A stretch of DNA of 64,000 nucleotides from Mesorhizobium sp. (GCA_004020645.1 SAQL01000015.1:93632-157631); one strand, 5' to 3'. Shown: positions 9,365 to 19,218, counted from the first letter of the stretch. Notes: generated from the sequence alone by a model not told the origin. Numbers and translations are program-made.

Positions 9365-10633
9365 TTACCGCCGCCGACGGCAGCGCCAGTTCCAGTCGCG
9401 CTCGGGACCGACGTCGATGTGAACAGATTCGGTATGGCAGTAGGTGCCTACGCCGCCGCGCCCGGGCATGCTGCGGATATAGCTTGCCAGTTGCGCTTTC
9501 GAAACGCCTGGAACCTGGATGTCGGCAGCGGCGCAATACATGTGCAGCGAATTCTTGGCGCCGTTGGCACGGCGGTTGCGGGCCGGGTCACGATAGCCGG
9601 AGGTGACGATCATCTTCTTGCCGTAGTGGCCCTCGATCGTCTTGAGCACGCGGACCAGCGAAGGTTTCAGGCAGGCAACGTCGACATTCTCGGTCTGCTT
9701 CAAAAGACCGTTGGGCGCCAGCCGGGCAAGCCCGGCAGCGGATGCCACCTGATAGGCGCCGCCTTCATCCTCGTTCAGATCGACGTCGCTGTCGTCGTCG
9801 AGGCCGGATTTGCGCTTGATCTCGAACAGTGCGGTCTTGCGTACGCCAGGCAGCGCGTCGTCGGTGAAATGGCTGGTGTCGCCGATCGAAGCCAGTTGCA
9901 TCGGCTTTTCAGCTGATTTGGCCGCGGCCAAGGTGATGGTCGGCTTTGCCGCCGCCGCCTTGGGCTGGGCGGACGCCGGTTTCTCGCCCGACCTGTTGTT
10001 GGCCTGCGGGGCAGGGGCCGCCGAGGCGGGCGTGGCGCTGAACAAAGAGGCGAGGAACCCCTTCTTCTTCGGCGCATAGGCTTGCGGCTGCGGCTCTCCG
10101 GCGGTCACATAAACCGGGTTGTTCATCGCCGGCGCGGCGGCCTCGGCCTTGGACTTCGGCGCGGCCGTGCCTGCATCGGCGGTTTCAGTCTTCTGCGCAT
10201 CAGCGTCGGCCTGTTCAACCGTCTGCGCCGACTGTTCCTGTGGCTGCGGCGTCTGGCCCGCAGTCGCGTCTGCGCGCGCAGGAGCCGTGACGGGGAAGCC
10301 GGCATCGGACTTGGCGCCTCCCTGGGGGGCGCCTCCCTGGGTTCCCGGCTTGGCCATTGGCACATAAGCGACCTGCTCGGGAAGGCTTGCGTCGCCCTCG
10401 GCGGTCATCGTCATCTGTGAAGTCGTGATCTGCGACGACGAATCAACGGCGACCTGTTGAGTACCAGAGGCCGTGCTGATGTCCGAAGCAGAGGCGTTAT
10501 AACCGGGCATGCCGACTGACATGGACGGGTCGCCGGCCGAGGTGCAGGACGCCAGGAGCACGGAGAAAAGCGCGGCCGCAATGGCGCGGCTTTCTCCCTT
10601 CGCGAGGCGCGATCCTGCTGATTCCAAAACCAA
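9365..10633 (-). CDS. Lipoprotein with C-terminal peptidase M15 (D,D-carboxypeptidase-like) domain
   Basis: Probable periplasmic peptidoglycan-processing lipoprotein of 422 residues. A TTG start at 10633 follows GGGGGAA. The N-terminus has a hydrophobic segment ending in the lipobox LASC (Cys 30). Residues ~35-280 are low-complexity Ala/Pro/Gln-rich linker. The last ~120 residues are an M15-type metallopeptidase domain: GYRDPARN, the zinc motif NSLHMYCAAADIQV (H-x6-D) and the final VHIDVG. The domain organisation is typical of rhizobial M15 lipoproteins. The actual cleavage specificity (DD- or LD-) cannot be told from the sequence. It is transcribed alone; phaC lies behind it on the same strand, 215 bases upstream. 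Confidence 0.8.
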   Translation of the reverse strand: MVLESAGSRLAKGESRAIAAALFSVLLASCTSAGDPSMSVGMPGYNASASDISTASGTQQVAVDSSSQITTSQMTMTAEGDASLPEQVAYVPMAKPGTQGGAPQGGAKSDAGFPVTAPARADATAGQTPQPQEQSAQTVEQADADAQKTETADAGTAAPKSKAEAAAPAMNNPVYVTAGEPQPQAYAPKKKGFLASLFSATPASAAPAPQANNRSGEKPASAQPKAAAAKPTITLAAAKSAEKPMQLASIGDTSHFTDDALPGVRKTALFEIKRKSGLDDDSDVDLNEDEGGAYQVASAAGLARLAPNGLLKQTENVDVACLKPSLVRVLKTIEGHYGKKMIVTSGYRDPARNRRANGAKNSLHMYCAAADIQVPGVSKAQLASYIRSMPGRGGVGTYCHTESVHIDVGPERDWNWRCRRRR

Positions 10634-10847
10634 ATTCCCCCTCGATGTCCGGCCGGTAAATCATTGGCGCGGCATGGGACGTCTCGCCGAAATTAACCCT
10701 TGTCCCCGAACGGAAACGAGACCTGTGTCAAATCCGCAAGCCCCAGAGTATTTCGACGGCTAGAGAGGAATCAGGGCTGCTTAAGGGTTGACGGCTCCAT
10801 TTCGCCCTCTTTTACCGGCGCGTCAACTCACCACACATTACAGAAGG

Positions 10848-12683
10848 TTACACTCGCACCTTGACATAGGTGCCTGGCGCATCGCCCAGGGTTTTCATGT
10901 GATTGCCGGGTTTACGCGCCGGCACGCGGGTGTCGTCCTTGGCCTCGATCCAGCGTTGCCAGTGCGGCCACCAGGAGCCGGGATGGTTTGTCGCCCCGGC
11001 GAGCCACTGGTCGAAGTCGCCCGCCGGCTTGCCGCCGGTCCAGTAGTGATATTTCTGCGCTGCCGGTGGATTGACGACGCCGGCGATGTGGCCGGAGCCG
11101 GCCATGACGTAGTCGACCTCGCCGCCGAAATATTTCGAGCCGAGGAACACCGAAAGCGCCGGCGCGATATGGTCTTCCTTGGAGGCGAGGTTGTAGACCG
11201 GGATGGTGACATCCTTCAGCGATACTTCGCGGCCCGCCAGTTCCATCTTGCCTTGCGAAAGTCTGTTCTCGAGATAGCAATTGCGCAGGTAAAAGGAATG
11301 GTTGGCTGCGGCCATGCGGGTCGAATCGGCGTTCCAGTAGAGCAGGTCGAAGGGCAGGGGATCCTTGCCGCGCATGTAGTTGTTGACGACATAGGGCCAG
11401 ATCAGGTCGCCCGAGCGCAGCATGTTGAAGGCGGTCGCCATCTTGGTGCCGTCGAGATAGCCTTTCTCGTTCATCGCCTTTTCGACGGCCGCGACCTGCT
11501 CCTCGTCGACGAACACTTTCAGGTCGCCGGCATGGGTGAAATCGACCTGCGTGGTGAAGAAGGTAGCCGATTTGATGCGGTGGTCGCCTTCCTGCGCCAT
11601 CAGCGCCAGGGCCGCCGCCAGAAGCGTGCCGCCGACGCAATAGCCGACGGCGTTGACGTCCTGTTCACCGGTGGCCTTTTCGATCGTGTCCAGGCCGTAT
11701 TGCAGGCCCTCTCTGATATAGGCCTCCCAGCTCTTGGTGCCGTGCCGCTCGTCCGGGTTGATCCAGGAGATGACGAAGACGGTGTGGCCCTGCTCGACGG
11801 CCCAGCGGATGAAGGATTTTTGCGGGTTGAGATCGAGAATGTAGAATTTGTTGATCCATGGCGGGCAGATCAGCAGCGGCCGCTTGAGCACGGTCTCGGT
11901 CGCAGGATCGTACTGCAGGATCTCGGCGACATCGCTGCGGCCCACCACCTTGCCAGGTGTCGTGGCCAGGTTCTTGCCGATCTCGAAGGACGAGTAATCT
12001 GCCTGCCTCAGTTTCAGGTCGCCCTTGCCGGCGGCGATGTCCTCCGCCAGCATCTTCATGCCGCGCACCAGGTTTTCGCCATTCGAAGCGATGGTCTCGC
12101 GAAACAGTTCCGGATTGGTCAGGATGAAATTCGACGGCGAGATGGCGTTGGACACCTGCTTGACGTAAAAGCTGGCCTTGTGGCGGGTGTGCTCGTCCAG
12201 GCCATCGGCGTGCTCGACCAGCTCGGTCGCCCAGCGCGAGGTGACGAGATAGGCCTGCTTGAGGAAATCGAAGAAAGCGTTGCGGCCCCATTCCGGGTCC
12301 TGGAAGCGCTTGTCGCCGCGCTCGGGCTTGACCGCGTCTTCGGCGTCTTCGCCGCCGGCGCTGAGGCGCTGGATCGAGTTGGCCCAGACGGTCATGTAGC
12401 CGGAGAACAGCCGCGTCTGCGCCTCCAGCGCGCGCTGCGGATCGGAAAGCCAGTATTCGCTGAGCTTGGAGAAGGTCTTCACCATGTCGACGACGGGCTC
12501 GGCGACATGATCGCGCACCTCGCCTTTTTCCCGCGGCTCGGCCCATGCGGAGGCCGCCTTGCCGGCCTGCTCGATCATGCGTGCCATGTTCAAGGCAAAG
12601 CGTTCCGGGTCCTTCACCAGATATTGCTCGACGGTGGAAGGCCGCTCATCTTCCGTTTTTCCCGAATCGGGTGTTTTGGACAT
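10848..12683 (-). CDS. phaC: Class I poly(3-hydroxyalkanoate) synthase
   Basis: Polymerises (R)-3-hydroxyacyl-CoA into carbon-storage polyester on PHA granules. The 611-residue length fits class I PhaC. The lipase-box-like GYCVGG at residues 347-352 carries the catalytic Cys 349. The catalytic Asp and His are expected in YNLASKEDHIAP and SGHIAGVVNPP. The start ATG at 12683 is chosen because GGGAGG stands about 12 bases upstream and the product then begins MSKTPDSGKTEDE. The frame extends further upstream to 12770 without such a signal. It is divergent from the small lipoprotein gene at 12780. phaA, phaB and phasin genes are not in the window. Confidence 0.95.
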   Translation of the reverse strand: MSKTPDSGKTEDERPSTVEQYLVKDPERFALNMARMIEQAGKAASAWAEPREKGEVRDHVAEPVVDMVKTFSKLSEYWLSDPQRALEAQTRLFSGYMTVWANSIQRLSAGGEDAEDAVKPERGDKRFQDPEWGRNAFFDFLKQAYLVTSRWATELVEHADGLDEHTRHKASFYVKQVSNAISPSNFILTNPELFRETIASNGENLVRGMKMLAEDIAAGKGDLKLRQADYSSFEIGKNLATTPGKVVGRSDVAEILQYDPATETVLKRPLLICPPWINKFYILDLNPQKSFIRWAVEQGHTVFVISWINPDERHGTKSWEAYIREGLQYGLDTIEKATGEQDVNAVGYCVGGTLLAAALALMAQEGDHRIKSATFFTTQVDFTHAGDLKVFVDEEQVAAVEKAMNEKGYLDGTKMATAFNMLRSGDLIWPYVVNNYMRGKDPLPFDLLYWNADSTRMAAANHSFYLRNCYLENRLSQGKMELAGREVSLKDVTIPVYNLASKEDHIAPALSVFLGSKYFGGEVDYVMAGSGHIAGVVNPPAAQKYHYWTGGKPAGDFDQWLAGATNHPGSWWPHWQRWIEAKDDTRVPARKPGNHMKTLGDAPGTYVKVRV

Positions 12684-12779
12684 GGTTGGCGGGTTCCTCC
12701 CGAAGCGTTTTCTTGACATATTACCATGGGATGTCCGACAGGGTCCAACGTGCTCTACCTCGGCTGCCAAGGAAACAAT

Positions 12780-13187
12780 ATGACGATTAATATTGGCGAC
12801 GCTGTTTTTTCTACCACTGGTTTTTCCGGCACTGGTCGTTTTTGCCGCATGGGGGCGGCGATCGTCCTGCTGGCGATATCAGGCTGTTCGAGCACCAACG
12901 TCGAGGGTACCACGCCGGTCGCGGCTGGCGACGGGCCGAAGAACACCGGCACCTATCCGAACCTGAATATCCCGCCGCAGGCAGCGGCAGAGCAGTTCAC
13001 CGAGGCGGAAAAGAACGCCAAGCTCGCCCAGTTGAAAGCCGACCAGCAGGCGCAGGGCTCAAAAGGCGGCGCGGTCAAGGCCACGAACCAGGCGGCGCTG
13101 AACACACTGGCAAAGAAGCACGCCGCCGACGCGCTGAAGCAGATCGAAGCCAAATGCGATCCCGCCCTCGACCCTACCTGCAAATAG
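12780..13187 (+). CDS. Small predicted lipoprotein
   Basis: A 135-residue protein with AAGGAA eight bases before ATG 12780. A hydrophobic stretch (GAAIVLLAISGC) ends in a lipobox-like sequence with Cys 36, so it is probably lipid-anchored in the periplasm. The rest is hydrophilic and helical (QAAAEQFTEAEKNAKLAQLK and an Ala/Lys-rich stretch), ending CDPALDPTCK with two Cys that could form a disulphide. An alternative start at 12849 would give a very short signal peptide. No family recognised. It shares the intergenic region with phaC and reads away from it, toward the aminotransferase. Confidence 0.65.
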   Translation: MTINIGDAVFSTTGFSGTGRFCRMGAAIVLLAISGCSSTNVEGTTPVAAGDGPKNTGTYPNLNIPPQAAAEQFTEAEKNAKLAQLKADQQAQGSKGGAVKATNQAALNTLAKKHAADALKQIEAKCDPALDPTCK

Positions 13188-13267
13188 GGTTATATCGCGC
13201 GACCGACAACCACCTTTGCCAAAAACCGCTTTGACCGTCTGGAAATTGACCCACCACTGGAACTGAT

Positions 13268-14485
13268 ATGGAAGAATTTCACAAGGTCCGCCGGCTTCCG
13301 CCCTATGTGTTCGAGCAGGTCAACCGGCTAAAGGCCAGTGCCCGCTCGCGCGGCGCCGACATCATCGACCTTGGCATGGGCAATCCGGACCTGCCGACGC
13401 CCAAGGCCATCGTCGATAAATTGTGCGAGGTCGTGCGCGATCCGCGCACGCACCGCTATTCGTCGTCGCGCGGCATTCCGGGCCTGCGCCGCGCCCAGGC
13501 CAATTACTATGCCCGCCGTTTCGGCGTGAAACTCGACCCGGACACGCAAGTGGTGGCGACGCTGGGCTCGAAGGAAGGCTTTGCCAATATGGCGCAGGCG
13601 ATCACCGCGCCCGGCGATGTGATCCTGTGCCCCAACCCGACCTATCCGATCCACGCTTTCGGCTTCATCATGTCGGGCGGCGTCATCCGCTCGTTGCAGG
13701 TTGAGCCGGACGACGGCTTCATTCCGGCGCTGGAGCGCGGCATTCGCCATTCGATCCCGAAGCCGCTGGCATTGATCCTCAATTATCCGTCGAACCCGAC
13801 GGCGCAGGTCGCCTCGCTCGATTTCTACAAGGACGTGGTTGCCTTCGCCAAGAAGAACGACATCATCATCCTGTCGGATCTTGCTTATTCGGAAATCTAT
13901 TTTGACGGCAATCCGCCGCCTTCGGTGCTGCAGGTGCCGGGCGCGATCGACGTGGCGGTCGAGTTCACCTCGATGTCGAAGACCTTTTCCATGCCCGGCT
14001 GGCGGATGGGCTTTGCCGTCGGCAACGAGCGGCTGATCTCGGCGCTGACCAGGGTGAAATCCTATCTAGACTACGGCGCTTTCACGCCGATCCAGGTGGC
14101 GGCCGCGCACGCGCTCAACGGCGACGGCGCCGATATCGCCGAAGTGCGCGACATCTACCACAAGCGCCGCGACGTTATGGTCGATGCCTTCAGCCGCGCC
14201 GGCTGGACTGTTCCGGCGCCGGCGGCGTCGATGTTCGCCTGGGCGCCGATCCCGGAGCCGTTCAAGCATCTCGGTTCGCTCGAATTCTCCAAGCTTCTGA
14301 TCGAGCATGCCGACGTGGCGGTGGCGCCGGGCGTCGGCTTCGGCGAACATGGCGACGATCATGTGCGCATCGCGCTGGTCGAGAACGAGCACCGGATCCG
14401 GCAGGCGGCGCGCAACATCAAGCGCTTCCTGGCGTCCAGCGCCAAACAGCCCAACAATGTGGTGCCGCTCGCCGCGCATCGTTGA
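13268..14485 (+). CDS. Class I/II PLP aminotransferase (AlaC / LL-DAP aminotransferase-like)
   Basis: A 405-residue fold-type I aminotransferase. The Schiff-base lysine is Lys 238 in SMSKTFSMPGWRMGF; other family landmarks are LGMGNPDLPTP, NYPSNPTAQV and SDLAYSEIYFDG (the PLP-binding Asp/Tyr). Close relatives are named either alanine-synthesising transaminase (AlaC) or LL-diaminopimelate aminotransferase; sequence alone does not separate these. It ends 43 bases before hom, on the same strand, an arrangement suggesting an amino-acid biosynthesis pair that could deal with aspartate-family intermediates. The start ATG 13268 follows a weak GGAACTGAT signal. Confidence 0.85.
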   Translation: MEEFHKVRRLPPYVFEQVNRLKASARSRGADIIDLGMGNPDLPTPKAIVDKLCEVVRDPRTHRYSSSRGIPGLRRAQANYYARRFGVKLDPDTQVVATLGSKEGFANMAQAITAPGDVILCPNPTYPIHAFGFIMSGGVIRSLQVEPDDGFIPALERGIRHSIPKPLALILNYPSNPTAQVASLDFYKDVVAFAKKNDIIILSDLAYSEIYFDGNPPPSVLQVPGAIDVAVEFTSMSKTFSMPGWRMGFAVGNERLISALTRVKSYLDYGAFTPIQVAAAHALNGDGADIAEVRDIYHKRRDVMVDAFSRAGWTVPAPAASMFAWAPIPEPFKHLGSLEFSKLLIEHADVAVAPGVGFGEHGDDHVRIALVENEHRIRQAARNIKRFLASSAKQPNNVVPLAAHR

Positions 14486-14528
14486 GTGCTTGATCACATC
14501 AACCAATCCTTGAGGGGCGTCGCCGGAC

Positions 14529-15842
14529 ATGGCTGAAGCGTTGCGTGTTGGAATCGCCGGTCTCGGCACTGTCGGCGCATCGGTGGCGCGCGTGCTGCGC
14601 GACAAGGCGGCGGAACTGACGCGGCAATGCGGCCGCGAGATCGTCGTCTCAGCCGTTTCGGCCCGCGATCGCAAACGCGACCGCGGCGTCGACCTCGGCG
14701 CGGCCAAATGGTTCGACGATCCGGTAGGGATGGCGGAGATCGCCGAGATCGACGTGTTCGTCGAGCTGATCGGCGGCGACGAGGGGCCGTCGCGATCATC
14801 CGTGAAAGCAGCGCTTGAAACCGGCCGCCACGTCGTCACCGCCAACAAGGCGCTGCTCGCCAAGCACGGCGTGGCGCTGGCCGAGATCGCCGAGAGGAAG
14901 GGCGTGCTGCTCAATTACGAGGCGGCGGTGGCGGGCGGCATTCCGGTCATCAAGACGATGCGCGAGGCGATGGCCGGCAATTCGGTGACCCGTGTCTTCG
15001 GCATCCTCAACGGCACCTGCAACTATATCCTGACCCGCATGGAAGCCGAGGGCTTGTCGTTCGACGCCTGCCTGAAGGACGCGCAGCGGCTCGGCTATGC
15101 CGAGGCCGACCCGACCTTCGACATCGAGGGCCATGACACCGCGCACAAGCTGTCGATCCTGACCAGCCTTGCCTTCGGCACGAGGATTGCCGCCAACGAC
15201 ATCTACATGGAGGGGATTTCCAACATCAGTCAGGCCGACATCCGCGCAGCCGGCGATCTCGGCTACCGCATAAAACTACTCGGCGTCGCCCAACGCACGG
15301 AGAGCGGGATCGAACAGCGTGTGCACCCGACCATGGTGCCGACGGCCTCGGTCATCGCGCAGGTGCACGGCGTCACCAACGCGGTGGCCATCGAAACCGA
15401 TATTCTGGGCGAACTCCTGCTCTCCGGTCCCGGTGCCGGTGGCAATGCCACCGCATCGGCGGTGGTCGGCGACATCGCCGACATCGCCAAGAGCCGGCCC
15501 GGTTTCCAGCACGGTCCCGTCTTCGGCCTGCCGGCGAAGGAATTGCGGCCGTACAAGAAGGCGCAGATGCGCAGCCATGCCGGCGGCTATTTCATCCGGC
15601 TGACCGTGCATGACCGCATCGGTGTCTTTGCCGCCATCGCCAAGCGCATGGCCGACAACGAAATTTCGCTGGAATCTATCGTGCAGCACGCCGCTGGGCC
15701 GGATACCGCCTTGCAGAAGACGGTGATCCTCGTCACCCACGAGACGACGGAAGCGGCGGTCCGCAAGGCTGTCGACGGCATCACCAGGGACGATCATCTG
15801 ACCGACAAGCCGCAGGTTATCCGCATCGAGCGCGCGGAATAG
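14529..15842 (+). CDS. hom: Homoserine dehydrogenase
   Basis: Reduces aspartate semialdehyde to homoserine with NAD(P)H, the branch point to threonine and methionine. The 437-residue length is standard for the stand-alone form. Residues ~8-20 hold the Rossmann motif GLGTVGASVARVL; VVTANKALLAKHG contains a conserved substrate-site region and GILNGTCNYILTRM is the family signature. The C-terminus (~355-437, beginning RLTVHDRIGVFAAIAKRM) is an ACT domain, which in this family mediates feedback control, usually by threonine. It follows the aminotransferase by 43 bases and is likely co-transcribed with it. glpX follows after 141 bases. Confidence 0.96.
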   Translation: MAEALRVGIAGLGTVGASVARVLRDKAAELTRQCGREIVVSAVSARDRKRDRGVDLGAAKWFDDPVGMAEIAEIDVFVELIGGDEGPSRSSVKAALETGRHVVTANKALLAKHGVALAEIAERKGVLLNYEAAVAGGIPVIKTMREAMAGNSVTRVFGILNGTCNYILTRMEAEGLSFDACLKDAQRLGYAEADPTFDIEGHDTAHKLSILTSLAFGTRIAANDIYMEGISNISQADIRAAGDLGYRIKLLGVAQRTESGIEQRVHPTMVPTASVIAQVHGVTNAVAIETDILGELLLSGPGAGGNATASAVVGDIADIAKSRPGFQHGPVFGLPAKELRPYKKAQMRSHAGGYFIRLTVHDRIGVFAAIAKRMADNEISLESIVQHAAGPDTALQKTVILVTHETTEAAVRKAVDGITRDDHLTDKPQVIRIERAE

Positions 15843-15983
15843 GGATTTCTCCTTCTCCTTCAATCGATTGATATCGTTGTGTTTTCAAAAAAGGCCCGCC
15901 CAGGTCTTGCTGTTGTCATGGAGCTTTGACACAACCGGCGCGCTTCTGGCGGGAGGCAATGTGCCAACGAGGGTTGTCCACCG

Positions 15984-16967
15984 ATGAACGTTGCCCAGAA
16001 CATCGTCGCCGGCCTTGACCGGATACTCACCATGGAACTGGTGCGTGTCACCGAACGCGCCGCGGTTGCGGCGGCAAGGTTGCGCGGACGCGGCGACGAA
16101 AAGGCCGCCGACCAGGTTGCGGTCGACGCGATGCGCGAGGAGCTCAACCGCCTCGCCATCAGCGGCACGGTGGTGATCGGCGAAGGCGAGCGCGACGAGG
16201 CGCCAATGCTCTATATCGGCGAAGAGGTCGGTTCCGGCAAAGGCCCGGCGGTCGACATCGCGCTCGACCCGCTCGAAGGCACGACGATCTGCGCCAAGAA
16301 CCTGCCCAATGCGCTGGCCGTCATCGCCATTGCGGAAAAGGGCAGTCTCCTGTTTGCGCCCGACGTCTATATGGACAAGATCGCCATTGGCCCGGGCTAC
16401 GCGGACGGCATCATCGACATCGATGCCTCGCCGGCCGAAAACATCGCCGGCCTGGCCAGGGCCAAGGGCGTGCCGGTGTCGGAGATCACTGCCTGCATCC
16501 TCGACCGGCCGCGCCATGGCGCGCTGATCGAGGCGGTGCGCGCCACTGGCGCAGCAATCCGGCTGATCGGCGATGGTGACGTCGCCGGCGTCATCCACAC
16601 CACCGATCCGGACGAAACCGGCATCGACATCTATCTCGGCACCGGCGGCGCGCCGGAGGGCGTGCTGGCGGCGGCAGCGTTGCGCTGCACCGGCGGCCAG
16701 ATGCAGGGAAGGCTGATCCTCGACACGCCGCAAAAGCTGGCGCGCGCGGCGAAGATGGGCATCCTGGATCCGAAGCGGGTCTACCGCGCGCAAGACATGG
16801 CGCGCGGGGACGTGCTGTTCGCGGCAACCGGCGTGACCGACGGCAACATGCTGGCCGGCGTCAAGTTCGGTCGCAATTCCATCACCACGCATACGATCGT
16901 GCTGCGCTCGTCGTCGCGCACCGTGCGCGAGATCAAGGCAAGGCACCAGGATCTGGAAAAGTTTTGA
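15984..16967 (+). CDS. glpX: Class II fructose-1,6-bisphosphatase
   Basis: Dephosphorylates fructose-1,6-bisphosphate in gluconeogenesis and, in autotrophs, also sedoheptulose bisphosphate. The 327-residue product carries the GlpX metal and phosphate motifs: GEGERDEAPMLYIGEEVG, ALDPLEGTTICAKN and ATGVTDGNMLAGV. The start MNVAQNIVAGLDRIL at 15984 is the usual rhizobial N-terminus. It lies between hom and recJ on the same strand, with 28-61 bases to recJ depending on the recJ start; the hom-glpX-recJ order is possibly one transcription unit. Confidence 0.95.
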   Translation: MNVAQNIVAGLDRILTMELVRVTERAAVAAARLRGRGDEKAADQVAVDAMREELNRLAISGTVVIGEGERDEAPMLYIGEEVGSGKGPAVDIALDPLEGTTICAKNLPNALAVIAIAEKGSLLFAPDVYMDKIAIGPGYADGIIDIDASPAENIAGLARAKGVPVSEITACILDRPRHGALIEAVRATGAAIRLIGDGDVAGVIHTTDPDETGIDIYLGTGGAPEGVLAAAALRCTGGQMQGRLILDTPQKLARAAKMGILDPKRVYRAQDMARGDVLFAATGVTDGNMLAGVKFGRNSITTHTIVLRSSSRTVREIKARHQDLEKF

Positions 16968-17028
16968 TTCCCGACTCGGCCAGCCGTCGCATATTGTGAG
17001 AAATGACAATCCGCAGACGGCGCGTCGC

Positions 17029-18813
17029 ATGACGGGCGAAAACCGTATCTTCCTTGACGTCAGGCAGTCGGCATCAGGTGTTTCCTGGGAACACCGGCTG
17101 ACCGAGCGGCAGGACATGACGGCGCTTGCCATAGCGCAAGGCTATGGCGTGCCGGACATCGTCGCGCGCGTCCTTGCCGGGCGCGGCGTGACCGCCGAGC
17201 AGACCGAGCGGTTCCTTGATCCGACCATCCGCGACCTTTTGCCGGACCCGGCGTCGCTGACCGACATGGACAAGGCCGCCGCCCGCATCGCCGGGGCAAT
17301 TATTGCCAGGGAAAAGGTGGCGATCTTCGGCGACTATGATGTCGATGGCGCCGCCTCGTCGGCGCTGCTCAAGCGGTTTCTCACGCATTTCTCCGTGCCA
17401 GCGGAGATCTACATACCGGATCGTATCTTCGAGGGGTACGGTCCCAACCCGGAAGCCATGCGCGAACTCGTCTCGCGCGGCGCAACGCTGATCGTCACCG
17501 TCGATTGCGGCACCAACAGCGCCGTCTCCATCGACGCGGCGAACGCTGCCGGCGCCGATGTCGTGGTGCTCGACCATCACCAGCTCGGCGGTCCGTTGCC
17601 GGCAGCGGTTGCGGTCGTCAATCCCAATCGCGAGGACGACCTTTCGGGGCAGGGCCATCTTTGTGCCGCCGGCGTCGTCTTCCTGGCTCTGGTGCAGACG
17701 GCGAAGGTCCTGCGCGGCCGGTTGACGGATGCCGAACCGCCCGACCTGCTCGGCTTGCTCGATCTTGTGGCCCTGGCGACCGTCTGCGACGTGGTGCCGC
17801 TGACCGGCGTCAACCGCGCCTTCGTGGTCAAGGGGCTGCAGATGGCGCGCCAGCAGAGGAACGAAGGGCTGGCGGCGTTGGCGCGGGTCTCGCGCATCGG
17901 CGAGCCGGTCAGCACCTTCCACCTGGCCTATCTGATCGGCCCGCGCATCAATGCTGGCGGGCGCATCGGCGACGCAGCGCTCGGCAGCCGCCTGCTCGCC
18001 ACCGACGATCCCGTCGAGGCCCGCACCATCGCCGAGACGCTGGACCGGCTCAATCAGGAGCGGCAGCAGATGGAACTGGAAATGCTGGCCGCGGCACGCG
18101 TCGAGGCCGATGCCGAGCTTGCTGGCGGCAATGGGCCGGCCATCGTCGTCACCGGCAGCTCCAGCTGGCATCCGGGCATCGTCGGCCTGCTGGCCTCGCG
18201 GCTCAAGGACCATGCGCGCCGGCCCGCTTTCGCCATCGCCTTCAACGCCAACGGTGTCGGCACGGGGTCGGGCCGTTCGGTGTCGGGCTTCGACCTTGGC
18301 AGGCTGGTGCGTGAGGCGGCCATTGCCGGGCTGATCGTCAAGGGCGGCGGCCATGGCATGGCGGCCGGCATCACAGTGGAGCGGGCGAAACTTGGCGCGC
18401 TCAGGGCCTTCTTCGAGGAACGAGCGGCGGCCGACGTGTTCCGGCTGCAGGGCGAGGAAAGCTTGGCGATCGACGGTGCGCTGGCCGCCGAGGGTGCGAC
18501 GCTCGGCCTGCTCGATGCATTGGAGAAAGCCGGCCCGTTCGGCGCCGGGCATGTCGCACCGGTCTTCGCGCTGCCGCGCCATCGCCTCGCAGATGCAAGG
18601 CCGGTCGGCACCAATCACATCCGCGCCGAGTTGCAGTCGGAAAGCGGCGGCCGCATCCAGGCGATCGCCTTTCGCGCCGTCGATACGGCGCTCGGCGAAT
18701 TCCTGTTCAAGAACAGGGGCAAGCCGGTGCACGTCGCCGGTTCGCTGTCGGGCAATCACTGGAACGGCAACCGCACGGTGCAGTTCCGCATCGTCGATGC
18801 CGCGTTGGCTTGA
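17029..18813 (+). CDS. recJ: Single-stranded-DNA-specific exonuclease RecJ
   Basis: 5'-3' ssDNA exonuclease acting in RecFOR recombination and mismatch repair. DHH phosphoesterase motifs are visible: FGDYDVDGAASSALL, VTVDCGTNSA and VVLDHHQLGG (the DHH). The DHHA1 part includes GPRINAGGRIGDAALG and KGGGHGMAAGITV (the GGGH motif), and an OB-type domain follows. I place the start at ATG 17029 (MTGENRIFLDVRQSASG), the typical N-terminus, giving 594 residues. A GTG at 16996 would add 11 residues with no better ribosome-binding site. The product is of normal length and intact. Confidence 0.94.
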   Translation: MTGENRIFLDVRQSASGVSWEHRLTERQDMTALAIAQGYGVPDIVARVLAGRGVTAEQTERFLDPTIRDLLPDPASLTDMDKAAARIAGAIIAREKVAIFGDYDVDGAASSALLKRFLTHFSVPAEIYIPDRIFEGYGPNPEAMRELVSRGATLIVTVDCGTNSAVSIDAANAAGADVVVLDHHQLGGPLPAAVAVVNPNREDDLSGQGHLCAAGVVFLALVQTAKVLRGRLTDAEPPDLLGLLDLVALATVCDVVPLTGVNRAFVVKGLQMARQQRNEGLAALARVSRIGEPVSTFHLAYLIGPRINAGGRIGDAALGSRLLATDDPVEARTIAETLDRLNQERQQMELEMLAAARVEADAELAGGNGPAIVVTGSSSWHPGIVGLLASRLKDHARRPAFAIAFNANGVGTGSGRSVSGFDLGRLVREAAIAGLIVKGGGHGMAAGITVERAKLGALRAFFEERAAADVFRLQGEESLAIDGALAAEGATLGLLDALEKAGPFGAGHVAPVFALPRHRLADARPVGTNHIRAELQSESGGRIQAIAFRAVDTALGEFLFKNRGKPVHVAGSLSGNHWNGNRTVQFRIVDAALA

Positions 18814-18897
18814 GCGTTGTGAGGCGGCTTAGGTCATTAGCGCAGAAGTTTTGATAGGTCGGACGTGCTTGCGTTGGGGAATCGCATACCTTGGATG

Positions 18898-19121
18898 TTA
18901 GCCGAAACGCCCATCACTTCGTCATCCTGGGGCGGAGCAAGGAGCGAAGCGACGCAGTGCAGACCCCAGGATCCATGCCATGACGTCAGAGCATCGCTGC
19001 GGCGCAGAATACTGTTCCGCTGCATTCTTCGGCTGATGTCACGGCATGGATCCCAGGGTCTCCGCGACGGAGCTTTGCTCCTGCTTCGCCCAGGGATGAC
19101 GAAGTTGGGAGGCTTCGGCCA
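18898..19121. repeat. Long palindromic intergenic repeat, full copy
   Basis: A ~224-base imperfect inverted repeat. The left arm runs 18898-18975 with TAGCCGAAACGCCCATCACTT, GTCATCCTGGGGCGGAGCAA and GGATCCATGCC. The right arm runs ~19040-19121 as its reverse complement with GGCATGGATCC, GCCCAGGGATGACGAAGTT and GGCTTCGGCCA. The central ~60 bases are a variable loop. A second copy of the left arm occurs at 63939-64000. No transposase is present, so it behaves like a MITE/REP-type element. It separates recJ from a decayed gene cluster. Confidence 0.85.
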
Positions 19122-19218
19122 ATCTCCACCGGGGACAGATCGTTCCGGGACTCGTGCGGCACTCGCCGGCGAAGCCGGTCACTTTCAGATCGTATACGGG
19201 CGCCGACGGCTGAGGAAC

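Noticed and set aside
10788..12716. 642-residue frame antisense to phaC
   Set aside because: Mirror of a well-supported gene; composition typical of complement frames, no motifs.
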